This document shows, piece after piece, positions 6,571-15,166 of a stretch of DNA of 64,000 nt. Location of the stretch: positions 186,001-250,000 of the IMG/VR virus record IMGVR_UViG_3300021520_000002; one strand, 5' to 3'. A program made the position numbers and the translations under genes. The notes beneath the pieces were generated by a model. It worked only from the letters and a program-made list of their open reading frames with translations. It was not told where the DNA came from and ran no database searches. Each line of letters begins with the position of its first letter. Positions within the stretch are counted from its first letter, which is position 1. This DNA comes from a virus.

Positions 6571-7074
6571 TTAATCATTAACAAATTCAAACTTAGCACC
6601 CAAAATTTTCAATTCAGCATATATATGAGTTAGTTCTCTTTCGATACCTTGCCGATATTCATCATCATTAATATCTCTAACTCCATCTGAATGTAAATGA
6701 TTATTATTTTTAATAGATTTGAATATAATTTTATCATAAGTATGAATAAATTCTCGACCAGTTTTAAATAAGGCATCTCCTAATTCTTTAAAACCAAAAT
6801 AATAAGTATAAGCAACAGAATCAAATATTGTTCTGTCTGTAATTAAAATATCATATTTAGTAGCTAAAGCAATTTCACTTTGCAATTGATTACAGAATAT
6901 CCAAAGTTGAGTTTCTTTTGGTTTATCTTTATTAAAACCTAAAGGAGAATGTTTTGCGTTCTCCATGAAAATTCCCACCGTCTTATTTGGATTTTCTATT
7001 TTCATTTGTTTAGCTAAATCAAATACTGCTGTTGATTTTCCTGTTCCGTGAGTTCCTGTAAAGCTTATTTTCAT
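6571..7074 (-). CDS. P-loop nucleotide/nucleoside kinase-like protein, 167 aa
   Basis: Walker A GTHGTGKST at residues 7-15 at the extreme N-terminus, ITDRTIFDS near 78-86 (DR motif as in small-molecule kinases), and a lid-like segment RDINDDEYRQG. The fold fits the AAA_28/NadR-like kinase group or a deoxynucleoside monophosphate kinase; the substrate cannot be read from sequence. It follows the SF2 helicase and shares its direction. Start supported by GAGGAAAATTT-ATG. Confidence 0.75.
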   Translation of the reverse strand: MKISFTGTHGTGKSTAVFDLAKQMKIENPNKTVGIFMENAKHSPLGFNKDKPKETQLWIFCNQLQSEIALATKYDILITDRTIFDSVAYTYYFGFKELGDALFKTGREFIHTYDKIIFKSIKNNNHLHSDGVRDINDDEYRQGIERELTHIYAELKILGAKFEFVND

Positions 7075-7086
7075 AAATTTTCCTCT

Positions 7087-8994
7087 TTATCCTATTAATG
7101 AATTTACAATGTATCTAATTTTTCCCATTGTAGATTTTGCAGCATCAACATCATCAAAATCAGTAGATGATGCATTTAAAGCATCCATTACATCATCAAC
7201 AAATACTGATGGAGTAAAAATTGTACAATTTAAATTTGGTATTCTTCCAACTCTATTTAAAAGTTGTGATAAATTTCCAATAGGTATTTTTTCATTACCT
7301 GCTTTTTCTACAGATGGAATATACATTTCTTTTATATTAATATTTAAACCTTCGCCGATATAATCTGTAGTTAATACTATGTCAATTTTACCTTTACTAA
7401 ATAAATCTTGAATTATAACATTATCTTGACTGTCTGAAGGATTAACTATTTGACCACCTTTTCTTTCTGGACCATACATAATTCCAAGTCTAGATCCAGC
7501 AGCATTACGAATCATTGGATTTGTAATATCGGCAATTCTTGATTCTCCAACAACAATATCAACATCTTTTTGACTATAAAATGGTTTTTTATATCCAATT
7601 CCAGTTTTAGGTTGAGGACCAACTTCATGACCAAATGATCCACCAAAACAATATTTAGCTATTTCATTTATTTTATATTTACTAAAGAAAACGAAACATA
7701 TTTGACGTTCCCCAGCGGCCAAAAACTTCTTTACAAGGTTTTTGGTATAATTAAAATCAGCAAGTTGATCATAACTTCTAATTTTTATTCTAGCTGTATT
7801 ACGTGCTTCAGATACAAAAGGAACTGTAAAATGTCTTCCATATGCTACATTATAAAATTTAATAAGTCTTGCTGCTGTTTTTTCATTTTGTGTACCAGTT
7901 AAACAAACCATTTTTGCAGATTTTGCCGCTCTACTTGATAATGTATAATCTATTGCAGATGATATTTGTTTAGCTCTTTTATCTACATTTTCTATACCAT
8001 CTGCTGTTAATTCTGCTTTTTGAATTTCATCAAAGACCATCAATTTTAAATTTTTCATTCTATCAATAAATCCTGGTGATGATTCATAAACAGTTATAAT
8101 AACTGGTTTTATTGTCCCACCTTTTTGATGATTTTCTATTGTATCTCCATCAGCATATTTAATTCCAACAAGTTGAGTAGTAACAAATTCTTTAACAGCT
8201 TTTGTAACATTTTCAAAATATTCAGTACTTAAATTTGAAATATTTTCTTCAATTTGTGTAATTTGTTCTGCCGGTAAATTTTGATATAATAATGTATTAC
8301 TAAGATTTGTTAAATTATTATATATATAATTTAATCTTTCTTTCAACGATTGTTGTGTTGCCATATTCATAACAGTTTGATTAAGATTATTATTAACCAA
8401 TCTGTACATATTTTGATTTTGTTGATTTGGTAAAAATAGATTTCGATTTTGATATTGAAAATAATTTATATATTGTAATATAAAAGAAACAAAATTTGTA
8501 ATAAATTCATCTTTAACAGTTTGATCAGTTAAAGCTCTAATTGGACTAAACCACATTATTTGTGGTAAATTTTCTGGATGCTCAATAATTTTTTTAAGAT
8601 TATCTAAAGTTACTTGAGCACGATGTATATCACCTGGATCATTAGGATTTGGTGGATCTAAAGTTACATTAATTCCTAATAATTTTTCAGCCCAATAAAC
8701 TATAACAGGAAGAGTTTTTCCTCCTCCAGGTGATTCAGTCATAATAAAAACATCATGATTTGGTTGACTAAGTTCATCAACTATTTGTCTTTGCCAACCA
8801 TGTAGTTGTGAAGAATTTTTAAGTTGAACTCCAACAGTTGCAGAACTAGGTTCCCACATAGTTTGACTTTGTGGTTGTGGAATTGGTGTAGCCTGTTGTA
8901 ATGGAGCTGGTTGTTGAGCTATATTTTGAAAATATGTATTTATATTTGCTCCTGAACCTAAAGAGCCTAAACTTTCAAGTAAACTTTTCTTCAT
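7087..8994 (-). CDS. SF2-type helicase, 635 aa
   Basis: Helicase motifs in order: LHGWQRQIVDEL (Q-like, about 64-75), TESPGGGKT Walker A at 86-94, MVFDEIQKAE (motif II, DEIQ, near 320), CLTGTQ (motif III, SAT-like), TTDYIGEGLNI (motif V) and LLNRVGRIPN (motif VI). Residues 1-60 are Gln/Pro-rich and probably disordered. A 150-residue insertion rich in Asn/Gln separates motifs I and II. Likely unwinds DNA or RNA during replication or transcription. Start supported by GGAGTTAATT-ATG. Confidence 0.85.
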   Translation of the reverse strand: MKKSLLESLGSLGSGANINTYFQNIAQQPAPLQQATPIPQPQSQTMWEPSSATVGVQLKNSSQLHGWQRQIVDELSQPNHDVFIMTESPGGGKTLPVIVYWAEKLLGINVTLDPPNPNDPGDIHRAQVTLDNLKKIIEHPENLPQIMWFSPIRALTDQTVKDEFITNFVSFILQYINYFQYQNRNLFLPNQQNQNMYRLVNNNLNQTVMNMATQQSLKERLNYIYNNLTNLSNTLLYQNLPAEQITQIEENISNLSTEYFENVTKAVKEFVTTQLVGIKYADGDTIENHQKGGTIKPVIITVYESSPGFIDRMKNLKLMVFDEIQKAELTADGIENVDKRAKQISSAIDYTLSSRAAKSAKMVCLTGTQNEKTAARLIKFYNVAYGRHFTVPFVSEARNTARIKIRSYDQLADFNYTKNLVKKFLAAGERQICFVFFSKYKINEIAKYCFGGSFGHEVGPQPKTGIGYKKPFYSQKDVDIVVGESRIADITNPMIRNAAGSRLGIMYGPERKGGQIVNPSDSQDNVIIQDLFSKGKIDIVLTTDYIGEGLNINIKEMYIPSVEKAGNEKIPIGNLSQLLNRVGRIPNLNCTIFTPSVFVDDVMDALNASSTDFDDVDAAKSTMGKIRYIVNSLIG

Positions 8995-9003
8995 AATTAA
9001 CTC

Positions 9004-9201
9004 CTATGGAAATCTATGATTTGTATGATTTGGTTTTAAATTTTTTAACTGTTCAAAATTCTTTCCATATCTTTTTGTAAAATCTCCAGGTTTATTTAAA
9101 TTAGAATCATAAAATGGAACCATACAAACAAATTTTTCAAATTGTCTTCTCGTTTCTATTTCTTTTCTGCCTTCTTCTGTTCGACCATCTATAATTTTCA
9201 T
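9004..9201 (-). CDS. Hypothetical protein, 65 aa
   Basis: Not recognised. Charged, starts MKIIDGRTEEGRKEIETRRQ. It lies between exon 2 of the beta' gene and the helicase and overlaps neither. Binding site AAAGG is moderate. Confidence 0.55.
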   Translation of the reverse strand: MKIIDGRTEEGRKEIETRRQFEKFVCMVPFYDSNLNKPGDFTKRYGKNFEQLKNLKPNHTNHRFP

Positions 9202-9212
9202 ATACTATACCT

Positions 9213-9495
9213 TTATTGTTTTGTAGCGGCATAAATTGCTGTTGCTGCATCAAGTGTTATTTCATAAGGACATTCATTTGCTGAAGTTACTTTTGTCCAA
9301 ATTGATTCAGCATGACGTGGATGCATTTTTGTTCTTGCTTCATTTTGAGCTTCTTTTGTGAAAAGTGATAATACAGCAGCTTGATCTCCATCATGATCCG
9401 CCCCCAATCTTGGTAAATCGAATGGACTAAGTCTCATACTTACTCCAGTCTTATCAACTCTTACATCTCCAGCTAACCAATTGTCTCTACTATTT
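9213..9495 (-). CDS. RNA polymerase beta' (set 1), exon 2 with the catalytic DxDGD
   Basis: Continues exon 1 after removal of the intron at 9496-10648. The joined frame reads RDPV-NSRDNWLAGDVRVDK and then GADHDGDQA at about residues 370-378. DHDGD is the metal-binding catalytic loop, DFDGD in most enzymes. Read without splicing, translation from the internal ATG (MRLSPF) would still contain the active site but lose the RxP segment. It ends IYAATKQ. No beta' C-terminal half of this set is seen nearby. Confidence 0.75.
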
Positions 9496-9598
9496 CATTT
9501 GTGTTAATCTAAGATCGCGACTCTTAGACTTCTTCTTTTAAAATAAATAAAAGAAGAACCCATAGTTACCTATGGGATCAGACTATATCATCATCCTA

Positions 9599-10378
9599 TT
9601 ATTTTCCTAAAAATTGTTCAAATAATTTAATATTATTCCATTTTTCATTTATTTCATCATTTTTTGATTCATTTTCAGTTTTTGATAATGGTCTAAGATT
9701 TTTTAATGACCAACATTTTTCAAAATTTGAATCTTCAAACGATTTGATATTAAAAGCTATTATTGGAACAATATGATCAATAACCCAATAATTACCATAA
9801 TTATTCCAATTCATTTTATCATCAAACTGTTTTTCAAGATGTTTCATAAGATCAGTAAGATTATATCCAACAAATTTTAACCAACTTTTTCCTTCTTTTT
9901 TACCTTTTAATATTCCCCAAATAGCTCTACTTACAAGTTTTCTTAATCTAAAAGAAGGATCTGTTTTGTATTTATTTTTGATGTATTCTTTTTTCTTTTC
10001 CATTATTTTATCTTTATTATTTTCAAAATATTTTCTATCTTGTTCTCTTTTTTTCTCTGGATGTTCTTTATAATAAGTTTTTTGTTTAGCTAAAAGTTCG
10101 TTTTTATTTTCTTCCCAATGAGCTTTTCGTTCATCCTGATGTTCTAAACAGTAATTTTTATGATATTCAACTCTTTCATCTTTGTGTTTTTCATAATATC
10201 GGTCAGTTTGAGCTTTATGTTTATCAGGATGATTTTTTCGATATTCTTTTACATTCAGATAATCACAAGGTTTACAATAATATTTATATTTTATTGTACC
10301 GTTTTTTGTTTTATATGCTGGAAATTCAATAATATCTTTTTCTTGTCCACATTTACCTCTACAAATTCTTGTTTTCAT
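9599..10378 (-). CDS. HNH homing endonuclease, 259 aa
   Basis: The catalytic region reads WVIDHIVPI...SLKNLRPLSKTENESK, the standard DH..N/H beta-beta-alpha metal fold near residues 198-243. The N-terminus has Cys pairs (CRGKCG, YYCKPC) forming a probable zinc knuckle, followed by a long Lys/Glu/Tyr-rich repeat of short helical units (for example YYKEHPEKKREQDRKYFENN), probably a DNA-contacting helical array. It lies wholly inside the group I intron and should act in intron homing. It has its own promoter and AGGAGGAATAAT binding site. Confidence 0.9.
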   Translation of the reverse strand: MKTRICRGKCGQEKDIIEFPAYKTKNGTIKYKYYCKPCDYLNVKEYRKNHPDKHKAQTDRYYEKHKDERVEYHKNYCLEHQDERKAHWEENKNELLAKQKTYYKEHPEKKREQDRKYFENNKDKIMEKKKEYIKNKYKTDPSFRLRKLVSRAIWGILKGKKEGKSWLKFVGYNLTDLMKHLEKQFDDKMNWNNYGNYWVIDHIVPIIAFNIKSFEDSNFEKCWSLKNLRPLSKTENESKNDEINEKWNNIKLFEQFLGK

Positions 10379-10424
10379 AATTTTATTATTCCTCCTAGAA
10401 ATTATTAAATGATGATATAGTCTA

Positions 10425-10450
10425 ATTTAATAATTTCTATATAAGAATCT
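10425..10450 (-). promoter_or_regulatory. Phage promoter inside the intron, upstream of the HNH gene
   Basis: TTATATAGAAATTATTAAATT on the minus strand: box B matches but box A is weak. It would allow transcription of the endonuclease independent of the host gene. Confidence 0.6.
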
Positions 10451-10648
10451 TAATTACTAAATAATAGGATGCCTCGCGCTTCCGTCCGCTTGGACGTACT
10501 CCCTTTCGGGATAGTCGTTACACCTTCAGTTAATATAGTTCGCAGCTATATTAAAAGCTTGGCTCGGTATTGTCCTATTTCTAGGAGTTTCACCGAATTC
10601 ACGAGGTTATTCGAATATCATTACTGATATAAGCCGCTTAATAGATTA

Positions 10649-11664
10649 ACGGGATCACGTTTATAGATCACAACTTTTCCATCAACAATTTCTTCTGCTA
10701 CATGAATGAAATATTGTTTAAGTTGTTCTGATACTATATTTGGTTTACTTATTAAACTTGCAAATAATCTCTTAAGATCATTTACATCTGGTGGAACTTC
10801 TGATTTCAGAAATTGTTGGATTATTCCAAGAGCACTACTATCTTTTTTTAAGATATAATTAATTGCAAATGGTTCATATAATTTTAAAACTACTTGCCAA
10901 GGCAATCCAACTGTTCCAAGTTTAAGAGTGTGATCTGTTGTAATAACTAATCTTGCCGAATAATCAGTAGTTTTTCTTAATAATCCACCTCTGATTAATC
11001 CAGATTTTCCTTTCATTCTACTTTTAATCCAGTTATTTGTATCTAATAAAGTATGTTGAATTTGTTCCATAATTGGGACTTTAATATCATCTGGTAATTC
11101 TGGAGCGAAATACTTAATATTTCTTATTAGAGAGCCATAAAATTCTGACAAATCTGAAAAGTTAACAATAGTTTGTCCAGATGTTTTACTAACGGCAAGA
11201 TCTCTAATTCCAGCTGGTAAAAGTATAAATTTATCAATAAAGATTTTATTTTTATTTTCTTTAATAAACTTCACATTTTCTGGTTTATTCTTTTTATATT
11301 TATCTAAATTAATTTTATCAAAAATTGATACTAAATAACCTATACCTGAATTTCCACTTGCATCTTCAATAACTTCTCCTGTTGCTGATAAACTATATTT
11401 CCCTTTATTCTGTAAAAGTTTAGATATGTTTGTATCTAATCCAGATACAATTGAATAAGCTTCAGGATGTATTAATTTTGTTTTCAAATTAACATATGCA
11501 AAAGTTTTTCTACGTTCTGCACTTCCGAATCTTCCAAAAATCTCTTCTGAAAATAATCCATTAGGATCAGTTTTTCCAACTTTTTCATAAAGACGAACAG
11601 TTGTTACTTCTTTTAGTTTGTTTTTTGTTATGAATTCATCAATATCTAATAATTTAAGTTTCAT
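10649..11664 (-). CDS. RNA polymerase beta' N-terminal part (set 1), exon 1
   Basis: Beta' landmarks: NGLFSEEIFGRFG at about 35-47 (start of the clamp), SGLIRGGLLRKTTDYSARLV at about 224-243 (the conserved GKRVDYSARSVI region) and YKRDPV at 334-339 (the RxP motif next to the active site). I end the exon at V339; without splicing, translation would stop eight codons later (NLLSGLYQ). The intron falls between the RxP motif and the DxDGD loop. It represents a polymerase different from the one encoded at 34-38 and 51-55 kb. Confidence 0.8.
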
Positions 11665-11685
11665 AATTAACCTCTCCCAATTTTA

Positions 11686-12330
11686 TTAATTACTAATTTG
11701 ACCTATATAATATTCTTCTAATTTTTTATAAAGTTCAGTATCGATATCATCAACATTCATATCTTTTAAAAGTAACATCATATAATCATTATCTTCTTCA
11801 CCATTCCAATTTTTGATATATGTTCCTTTTTTATATCCATGATTTTGCCGAAATCCATTAAGAATATTTTTGCCGATATACAATTTATACAATTGTTCTA
11901 AAGAGAATATTTCAACTTTATAACACAACATCATGAAATATCTAAGCATAGAAGATTGTTTTAGAGCGGCAAAAGCTAAACTTTCAATACATTCCTGAAC
12001 TGATTGTTTATTATCTTCTTGATCATTTAATACTCTAAAACTATTAATTACAAAATCAAAAACTTGTTTAAGATCTTTATTTTCTTTTAACAAATCACTC
12101 ATTATAAAATGCCAAATATCAACAAGTTCCAGTTGAAGTTGTTCTAAATTAACTTCTCCTTTTTTCCACCATTTCCAATCGGTGTGTTCAATCATTTCAG
12201 CACATTCTGTCCACACAGCACGATACCAAGGAATATCTCTTTCCTTCCAATTTTCACCATTAGTGTGAACACTAAGTTCTTCCTGCTTATCAAACATCTT
12301 TTGTAACATTTCGATTTGTGTCATTATCAT
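11686..12330 (-). CDS. dut: Dimeric (all-alpha) dUTPase/MazG-like NTP pyrophosphatase, 214 aa
   Basis: WTECAEMIEHTDWKWWKK followed by LQLELVDIWHFIMSDL gives the E..E and E..D metal-binding helices of the dUTPase_2 family (ExxE...ExxD arrangement at about 35-75). Such enzymes hydrolyse dUTP (some dCTP) to the monophosphate, keeping uracil out of DNA and feeding thymidylate synthase. Length is in the family range. The start is MIMTQ or the ATG two codons later; GGAGATAA precedes. Confidence 0.75.
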   Translation of the reverse strand: MIMTQIEMLQKMFDKQEELSVHTNGENWKERDIPWYRAVWTECAEMIEHTDWKWWKKGEVNLEQLQLELVDIWHFIMSDLLKENKDLKQVFDFVINSFRVLNDQEDNKQSVQECIESLAFAALKQSSMLRYFMMLCYKVEIFSLEQLYKLYIGKNILNGFRQNHGYKKGTYIKNWNGEEDNDYMMLLLKDMNVDDIDTELYKKLEEYYIGQISN

Positions 12331-12472
12331 TTATCTCCTTCATTATTTGATCATGTTCTGCACACCATTCACAATACCAAGATTTTTGACTATTAAATCT
12401 AAAAACTTCTTTTTTAACACCACAACCATAACATTCAATTTCTTTATAAAATAATTTTTTAAAAAATTTCAT
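12290..12472 (-). CDS. Small zinc-finger protein, 60 aa
   Basis: Start placed at MKFFKKLFYK with TTTTAGGAGAAAAT upstream. A longer in-frame extension would read through a strong terminator hairpin and is rejected. CYGC at residues 14-17 and CEWC at about 33-36 form a zinc knuckle pair. The 3' end overlaps the dUTPase start by 41 bases. Confidence 0.75.
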   Translation of the reverse strand: MKFFKKLFYKEIECYGCGVKKEVFRFNSQKSWYCEWCAEHDQIMKEINDNDTNRNVTKDV

Positions 12473-12485
12473 ATTTTCTCCTAAA

Positions 12486-12523
12486 AACAAAAAGTTGGGA
12501 CAGAGATCCGGTTTCTCTGTCCC
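12486..12523 (-). terminator. Strong intrinsic terminator of structured RNA 5
   Basis: GGGACAGAGA-aaccgga-TCTCTGTCCC, a perfect 10 bp stem, followed by AACTTTTTG on the minus strand. Confidence 0.85.
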
Positions 12524-12688
12524 TTTTACTACTATCGTGCTCCTATTTCTATAGGAGCTTTCATTATTTACTGGTAGAGGCGCGCCCACTATCTTTCGCC
12601 AAGTCGACGCGTTGTTTTTGCGTATCTACCAGTATTAGGCGCTCGTGGCTAGCCAGTCCGTTTAACGGGGGCTGCCGATGGCGCGGAC
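12486..12688 (-). ncRNA. Structured RNA 5 (about 200 nt), unknown family
   Basis: Independent promoter and terminator, no ORF. Minus-strand helices: CTGGTAGA...TCTACCAG (8 bp closing a GC-rich domain with GCGCGCC), GCTCCTAT-agaa-ATAGGAGC (8 bp), and GGCTAGCC. The first helix may hold a multi-branch junction. It is noticeably richer in G+C than the neighbouring genes, as expected of a folded RNA in an AT-rich genome. Family not recognised. Confidence 0.65.
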
Positions 12689-12689
12689 A

Positions 12690-12724
12690 TTATATTAATT
12701 TCTATATGAAAAACTTAAAAATAA
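12690..12724 (-). promoter_or_regulatory. Phage promoter for structured RNA 5
   Basis: TTTTAA, 8 bases, TATAGAAATTAATATA on the minus strand. Box A is continuous with the T-tract of the terminator of structured RNA 6. Confidence 0.85.
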
Positions 12725-12742
12725 AAAACCCCCGTAAGGGGG
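12721..12742 (-). terminator. Intrinsic terminator of structured RNA 6
   Basis: CCCCC-TTAC-GGGGG followed by TTTTTTATTTTTAAG on the minus strand. Confidence 0.85.
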
Positions 12743-13057
12743 AAGGTCTTTACGACATTAACTGTCGCTCTTATTAGAGTTCCTCAGTCTCCAATAGTTC
12801 CCATAGAGCCCTCTCATCCTATTGCTAGGACTTCTTTCTAATTTTACGAACTTGTCCCTATGGCGATAGTTCAACCAAGTATTTTTCAGACTTCAGAGAT
12901 TTCTCTCAACCCTTCCGGTCGTCTGAATTTCCTTGGAAATTTAAATCGGAGAAAACCGGAGTCGCTAGTCGTTTGACCTCGTCCGATTTTTCTCCTGTAA
13001 TATGAAATATCGACTGAAATCTCCACCGAGGAGATTTCTAACTTCATCTTACTAAAA
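12723..13057 (-). ncRNA. Structured RNA 6 (about 330 nt), unknown family
   Basis: The longest of the structured RNAs. Minus-strand helices include GAAATCTCC-tcggt-GGAGATTTC near the 5' end, ATCGGA...TCCGAT enclosing GACTAGCGACTC, AATTTCC-aa-GGAAATT, AGAG-aaat-CTCT, TCCTA-gcaa-TAGGA and the terminator. No ribosome-binding-site-preceded ORF. Two-thirds of the length is in plausible stems. Family not recognised. Confidence 0.6.
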
Positions 13058-13090
13058 ATATTATTTCTATATATAAATAGAGATTATCAA
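13058..13090 (-). promoter_or_regulatory. Phage promoter for structured RNA 6
   Basis: TATATATAGAAATAATATTT on the minus strand; box A is less clear. Confidence 0.7.
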
Positions 13091-13113
13091 ATTAATGTAT
13101 TTTATAATTTAAT

Positions 13114-13143
13114 AGAGCTTCCTCGCCATTCCACGGAAGCTCT
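13114..13143 (-). terminator. Hairpin after the 175 aa gene
   Basis: AGAGCTTCC...GGAAGCTCT, a 9 bp perfect stem on the minus strand, just downstream of the stop. The following sequence is AT-rich but not a pure T-tract. Confidence 0.55.
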
Positions 13144-13157
13144 TATAAGACTATTGG

Positions 13158-13685
13158 CTAGTTAGTCTGATTTGTTATAATTGGATTTTTTCTTTTATAA
13201 TTTTGATAATATTGTGTAATATCTATTGCAATTCCTGATCTTGTTTTTGTAAGAATTTCTTTACCTAATCTTTCAATATATAAGGTTATATAAGCATCAA
13301 ATTTATATGTTTGATTTTCTTTATCATTTTTTCCAACTAATTTATTTATATTAATATAATTATTAAATTCTTTTAGATCAACACTTAAAATTGCTTTTTC
13401 TTGTTCTCTAAATTCTAATTGTTCTTTATGTTTTTCATGTGGACAAAGTCTTCGACCAAAATCAAGATCACCTGGATATATAATATGTATAAATTTTTTA
13501 ATTTTTTGATCTAATCTAATAATATCTACATAAAAATCAACATATTGATTCATTGGAATACCAAGATTTTCATTCATAAAAATTCGAAAATATCGTGGCT
13601 GATATTCAATTTGAAATTTTGCTTGACTATTAATTAATGCAATAGTTTTTGCTTTAGAACTTCCTTTTGGTATTATTCTTTTCAT
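13158..13685 (-). CDS. Hypothetical protein, 175 aa
   Basis: Not recognised. Basic N-terminus (MKRIIPKGSSKAK), beta-rich core with repeated aromatic/Ile strands. It overlaps the acetyltransferase stop by four bases and has a GGGAGAG binding site. No membrane segment. Confidence 0.7.
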   Translation of the reverse strand: MKRIIPKGSSKAKTIALINSQAKFQIEYQPRYFRIFMNENLGIPMNQYVDFYVDIIRLDQKIKKFIHIIYPGDLDFGRRLCPHEKHKEQLEFREQEKAILSVDLKEFNNYININKLVGKNDKENQTYKFDAYITLYIERLGKEILTKTRSGIAIDITQYYQNYKRKNPIITNQTN

Positions 13686-14038
13686 TTCTCTCCCTGTTCT
13701 TTAAAGTATCTCACATAACATTTTTCTAACTTCTGAAATCCAAATTTCTGATACAAAACTTCCAACTGTTCATAAGATAAATCTCCATAAGGATTTATAT
13801 CTAATAGAATGTTAGCTTTTATTGAATCTGCCCATTCAATCATTTCTTGTAATAATTTTTTTGCAATTCCTTGTTGACGCAATCTAACTGGAACATTCAA
13901 TCTGTTAAAATAATACCAAGTTTGATTTTTATGTTTAATTCCATGTTCTTTTAAAAGATCATTGTAAATTTGTGTTAAGTCACATACAGCTAAACAATTA
14001 TCACCTTTATGATAAAATGACTTTGATTCTGTTAACAT
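13682..14038 (-). CDS. GNAT-family acetyltransferase, 118 aa
   Basis: RLRQQGIAKKLLQEMIEW is the acetyl-CoA pyrophosphate loop (R/QxxGxG/A) and following helix; LLDINPYG...LYQKFGFQKLEKCYVRYF is the C-terminal strand-helix-strand. It acetylates an unknown amine; phage GNATs may modify host proteins or small molecules. Start chosen at MLTESK, with GGAGGATAAA before the ATG, rather than the upstream TTG. Confidence 0.75.
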   Translation of the reverse strand: MLTESKSFYHKGDNCLAVCDLTQIYNDLLKEHGIKHKNQTWYYFNRLNVPVRLRQQGIAKKLLQEMIEWADSIKANILLDINPYGDLSYEQLEVLYQKFGFQKLEKCYVRYFKEQGEK

Positions 14039-14039
14039 T

Positions 14040-14393
14040 TTATCCTCCAACAAGTTCTTTTAATTTAAAATTAATATCTTGAATTACACTATCATCAAAT
14101 TTATCTTGATCAATATTATGAATTTCTATTTCTAATTCATCTCTCCAATCTAAATTAAAATCTTGGGAAGTATCTTTTCTATATTTTTCAAGAAATTCTT
14201 TAAAAATTTTAAAAATTTGGTAATCAAGATGATTATATTTTACTAATAAGTCAAATGAATAATCTGGTTCTACTTCATCATAAAATCTTCTTAATTCTGT
14301 TTCTGTTTCAAATCCATAACTAAATATTCCAACAGGTTCATCAAATTCTAATCTTAAAGTTTCAGGATATCTAAAGTCATGATTTGTTATCAT
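14040..14393 (-). CDS. Hypothetical protein, 117 aa
   Basis: Acidic, helical C-terminal half; not recognised. Start MITNHDF preceded by AAAGGAAAAGAAA. It overlaps the zinc-ribbon gene upstream by 17 bases. Confidence 0.65.
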   Translation of the reverse strand: MITNHDFRYPETLRLEFDEPVGIFSYGFETETELRRFYDEVEPDYSFDLLVKYNHLDYQIFKIFKEFLEKYRKDTSQDFNLDWRDELEIEIHNIDQDKFDDSVIQDINFKLKELVGG

Positions 14394-14844
14394 TTTCTTT
14401 TCCTTTTAAAATTTTATCTTTAACTAAACTCATTTTTATTTTTTGCATTAAAGCAAGTCTAAAATTTACCACATCGTCAAGATGTTTAAGAGCTTTGCCA
14501 ATATCTTCTTTATTAATAGATTTTTTAACACTTTCTATTGTTTCATCAAGAATATCTCTACAAGTTTCATCAAAAATATTTTTACTATCGTTAAGCGCTT
14601 TTATAAGTTCATTTTTATGAGACTGAAAATCATCATTTATTTCTTTTAAAAATTCTTCTGGATCACATTCAATAGCAGTATTACAACTTGGACAGAAATA
14701 ATCACTTGTAATTTCATCATCTGGTTGATCTGTTAAATATTCTAAATCTCCATCTTTATCAGCTTTAATAACTCCCCATTGTTTTACATCTCTTTCAAAT
14801 TTTAAATAATTTATCTCTTTTTTACAGTGTGGGCATTTAGACAT
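14377..14844 (-). CDS. Zinc-ribbon protein, 155 aa
   Basis: Start placed at MSKCPHCKK (GAGGGACATT before the ATG) instead of a longer hydrophobic extension that overlaps the upstream gene in another frame. CPHC at residues 4-7 and CPSC at about 52-55 form a zinc ribbon with an acidic insert; the C-terminal 90 residues are predicted helical. Function unknown. Confidence 0.75.
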   Translation of the reverse strand: MSKCPHCKKEINYLKFERDVKQWGVIKADKDGDLEYLTDQPDDEITSDYFCPSCNTAIECDPEEFLKEINDDFQSHKNELIKALNDSKNIFDETCRDILDETIESVKKSINKEDIGKALKHLDDVVNFRLALMQKIKMSLVKDKILKGKENDNKS

Positions 14845-15166
14845 AATGTCCCTCTTCTTCTTTAAGTATAGTATCTGGAGCATCAATAGTAATTGCATCA
14901 ATTTTTTCTCTGAAAATATATGATAATATATATTCAGCGCTATCTATTAATAATGGTTTGTTATAAGATGTTGTATCTCTATGTGTCATAAATTCTCCAA
15001 TTGTAATTGGTTTATGAATATTTAAATTTAATTTTTTTGCAAGTTCTAAAATATTTCGTTTACTTGTTTCAGTTGAACAAATAATTTGTCCATTAACTTT
15101 TGCTGCTCGTTTAACTAATTTTGTTGTTTTTCCTGTTTGTCTAGGTTGATATATTATGTGTGTCAT
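14837..15166 (-). CDS. Small P-loop protein, 109 aa
   Basis: PRQTGKTTKLV at residues 8-18 is a Walker A loop at the N-terminus, and LLIDSAEYIL near 71-80 may be Walker B. Too short for a full AAA or kinase domain; a minimal P-loop ATPase or truncated helicase-like fold. It overlaps both neighbours by a few bases. Confidence 0.65.
   Translation of the reverse strand: MTHIIYQPRQTGKTTKLVKRAAKVNGQIICSTETSKRNILELAKKLNLNIHKPITIGEFMTHRDTTSYNKPLLIDSAEYILSYIFREKIDAITIDAPDTILKEEEGHYV

Larger units (their letters stand above)
9496..10648 (-). other. Group I intron with HNH endonuclease gene, inside RNA polymerase beta'
   Basis: Boundaries are inferred from two group I rules (upstream exon ends in U, intron ends in G) and reading-frame continuity: GATCCCGT before, AAATAGTAGAGAC after. 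Core elements in order on the minus strand: GAATTCGGTGAAACTCC (P, 10584-10600), CAATACCGAGCCAAGC (Q, 10557-10572), GAAGGTGTAACGACTA (R, 10512-10527) and GATGATATAGTCT (S, about 9580-9592), then a P9-like hairpin CCCATAG-gtaa-CTATGGG. AGACTATATCATCAT and ATGATGATATAGTCT flank the HNH gene and can pair over 15 bases, so the gene sits in a peripheral loop, as is usual. Confidence 0.85.

Noticed and set aside
9213-9437. Independent 74 aa gene starting at MRLSPF
   Set aside because: It is the 3' part of exon 2; the ATG has no good binding site and the upstream in-frame codons continue the beta' homology to the intron end.
12473-12589. Extension of the 60 aa zinc-finger gene
   Set aside because: It would translate a 10 bp terminator stem; the binding site before MKFFKK is better.
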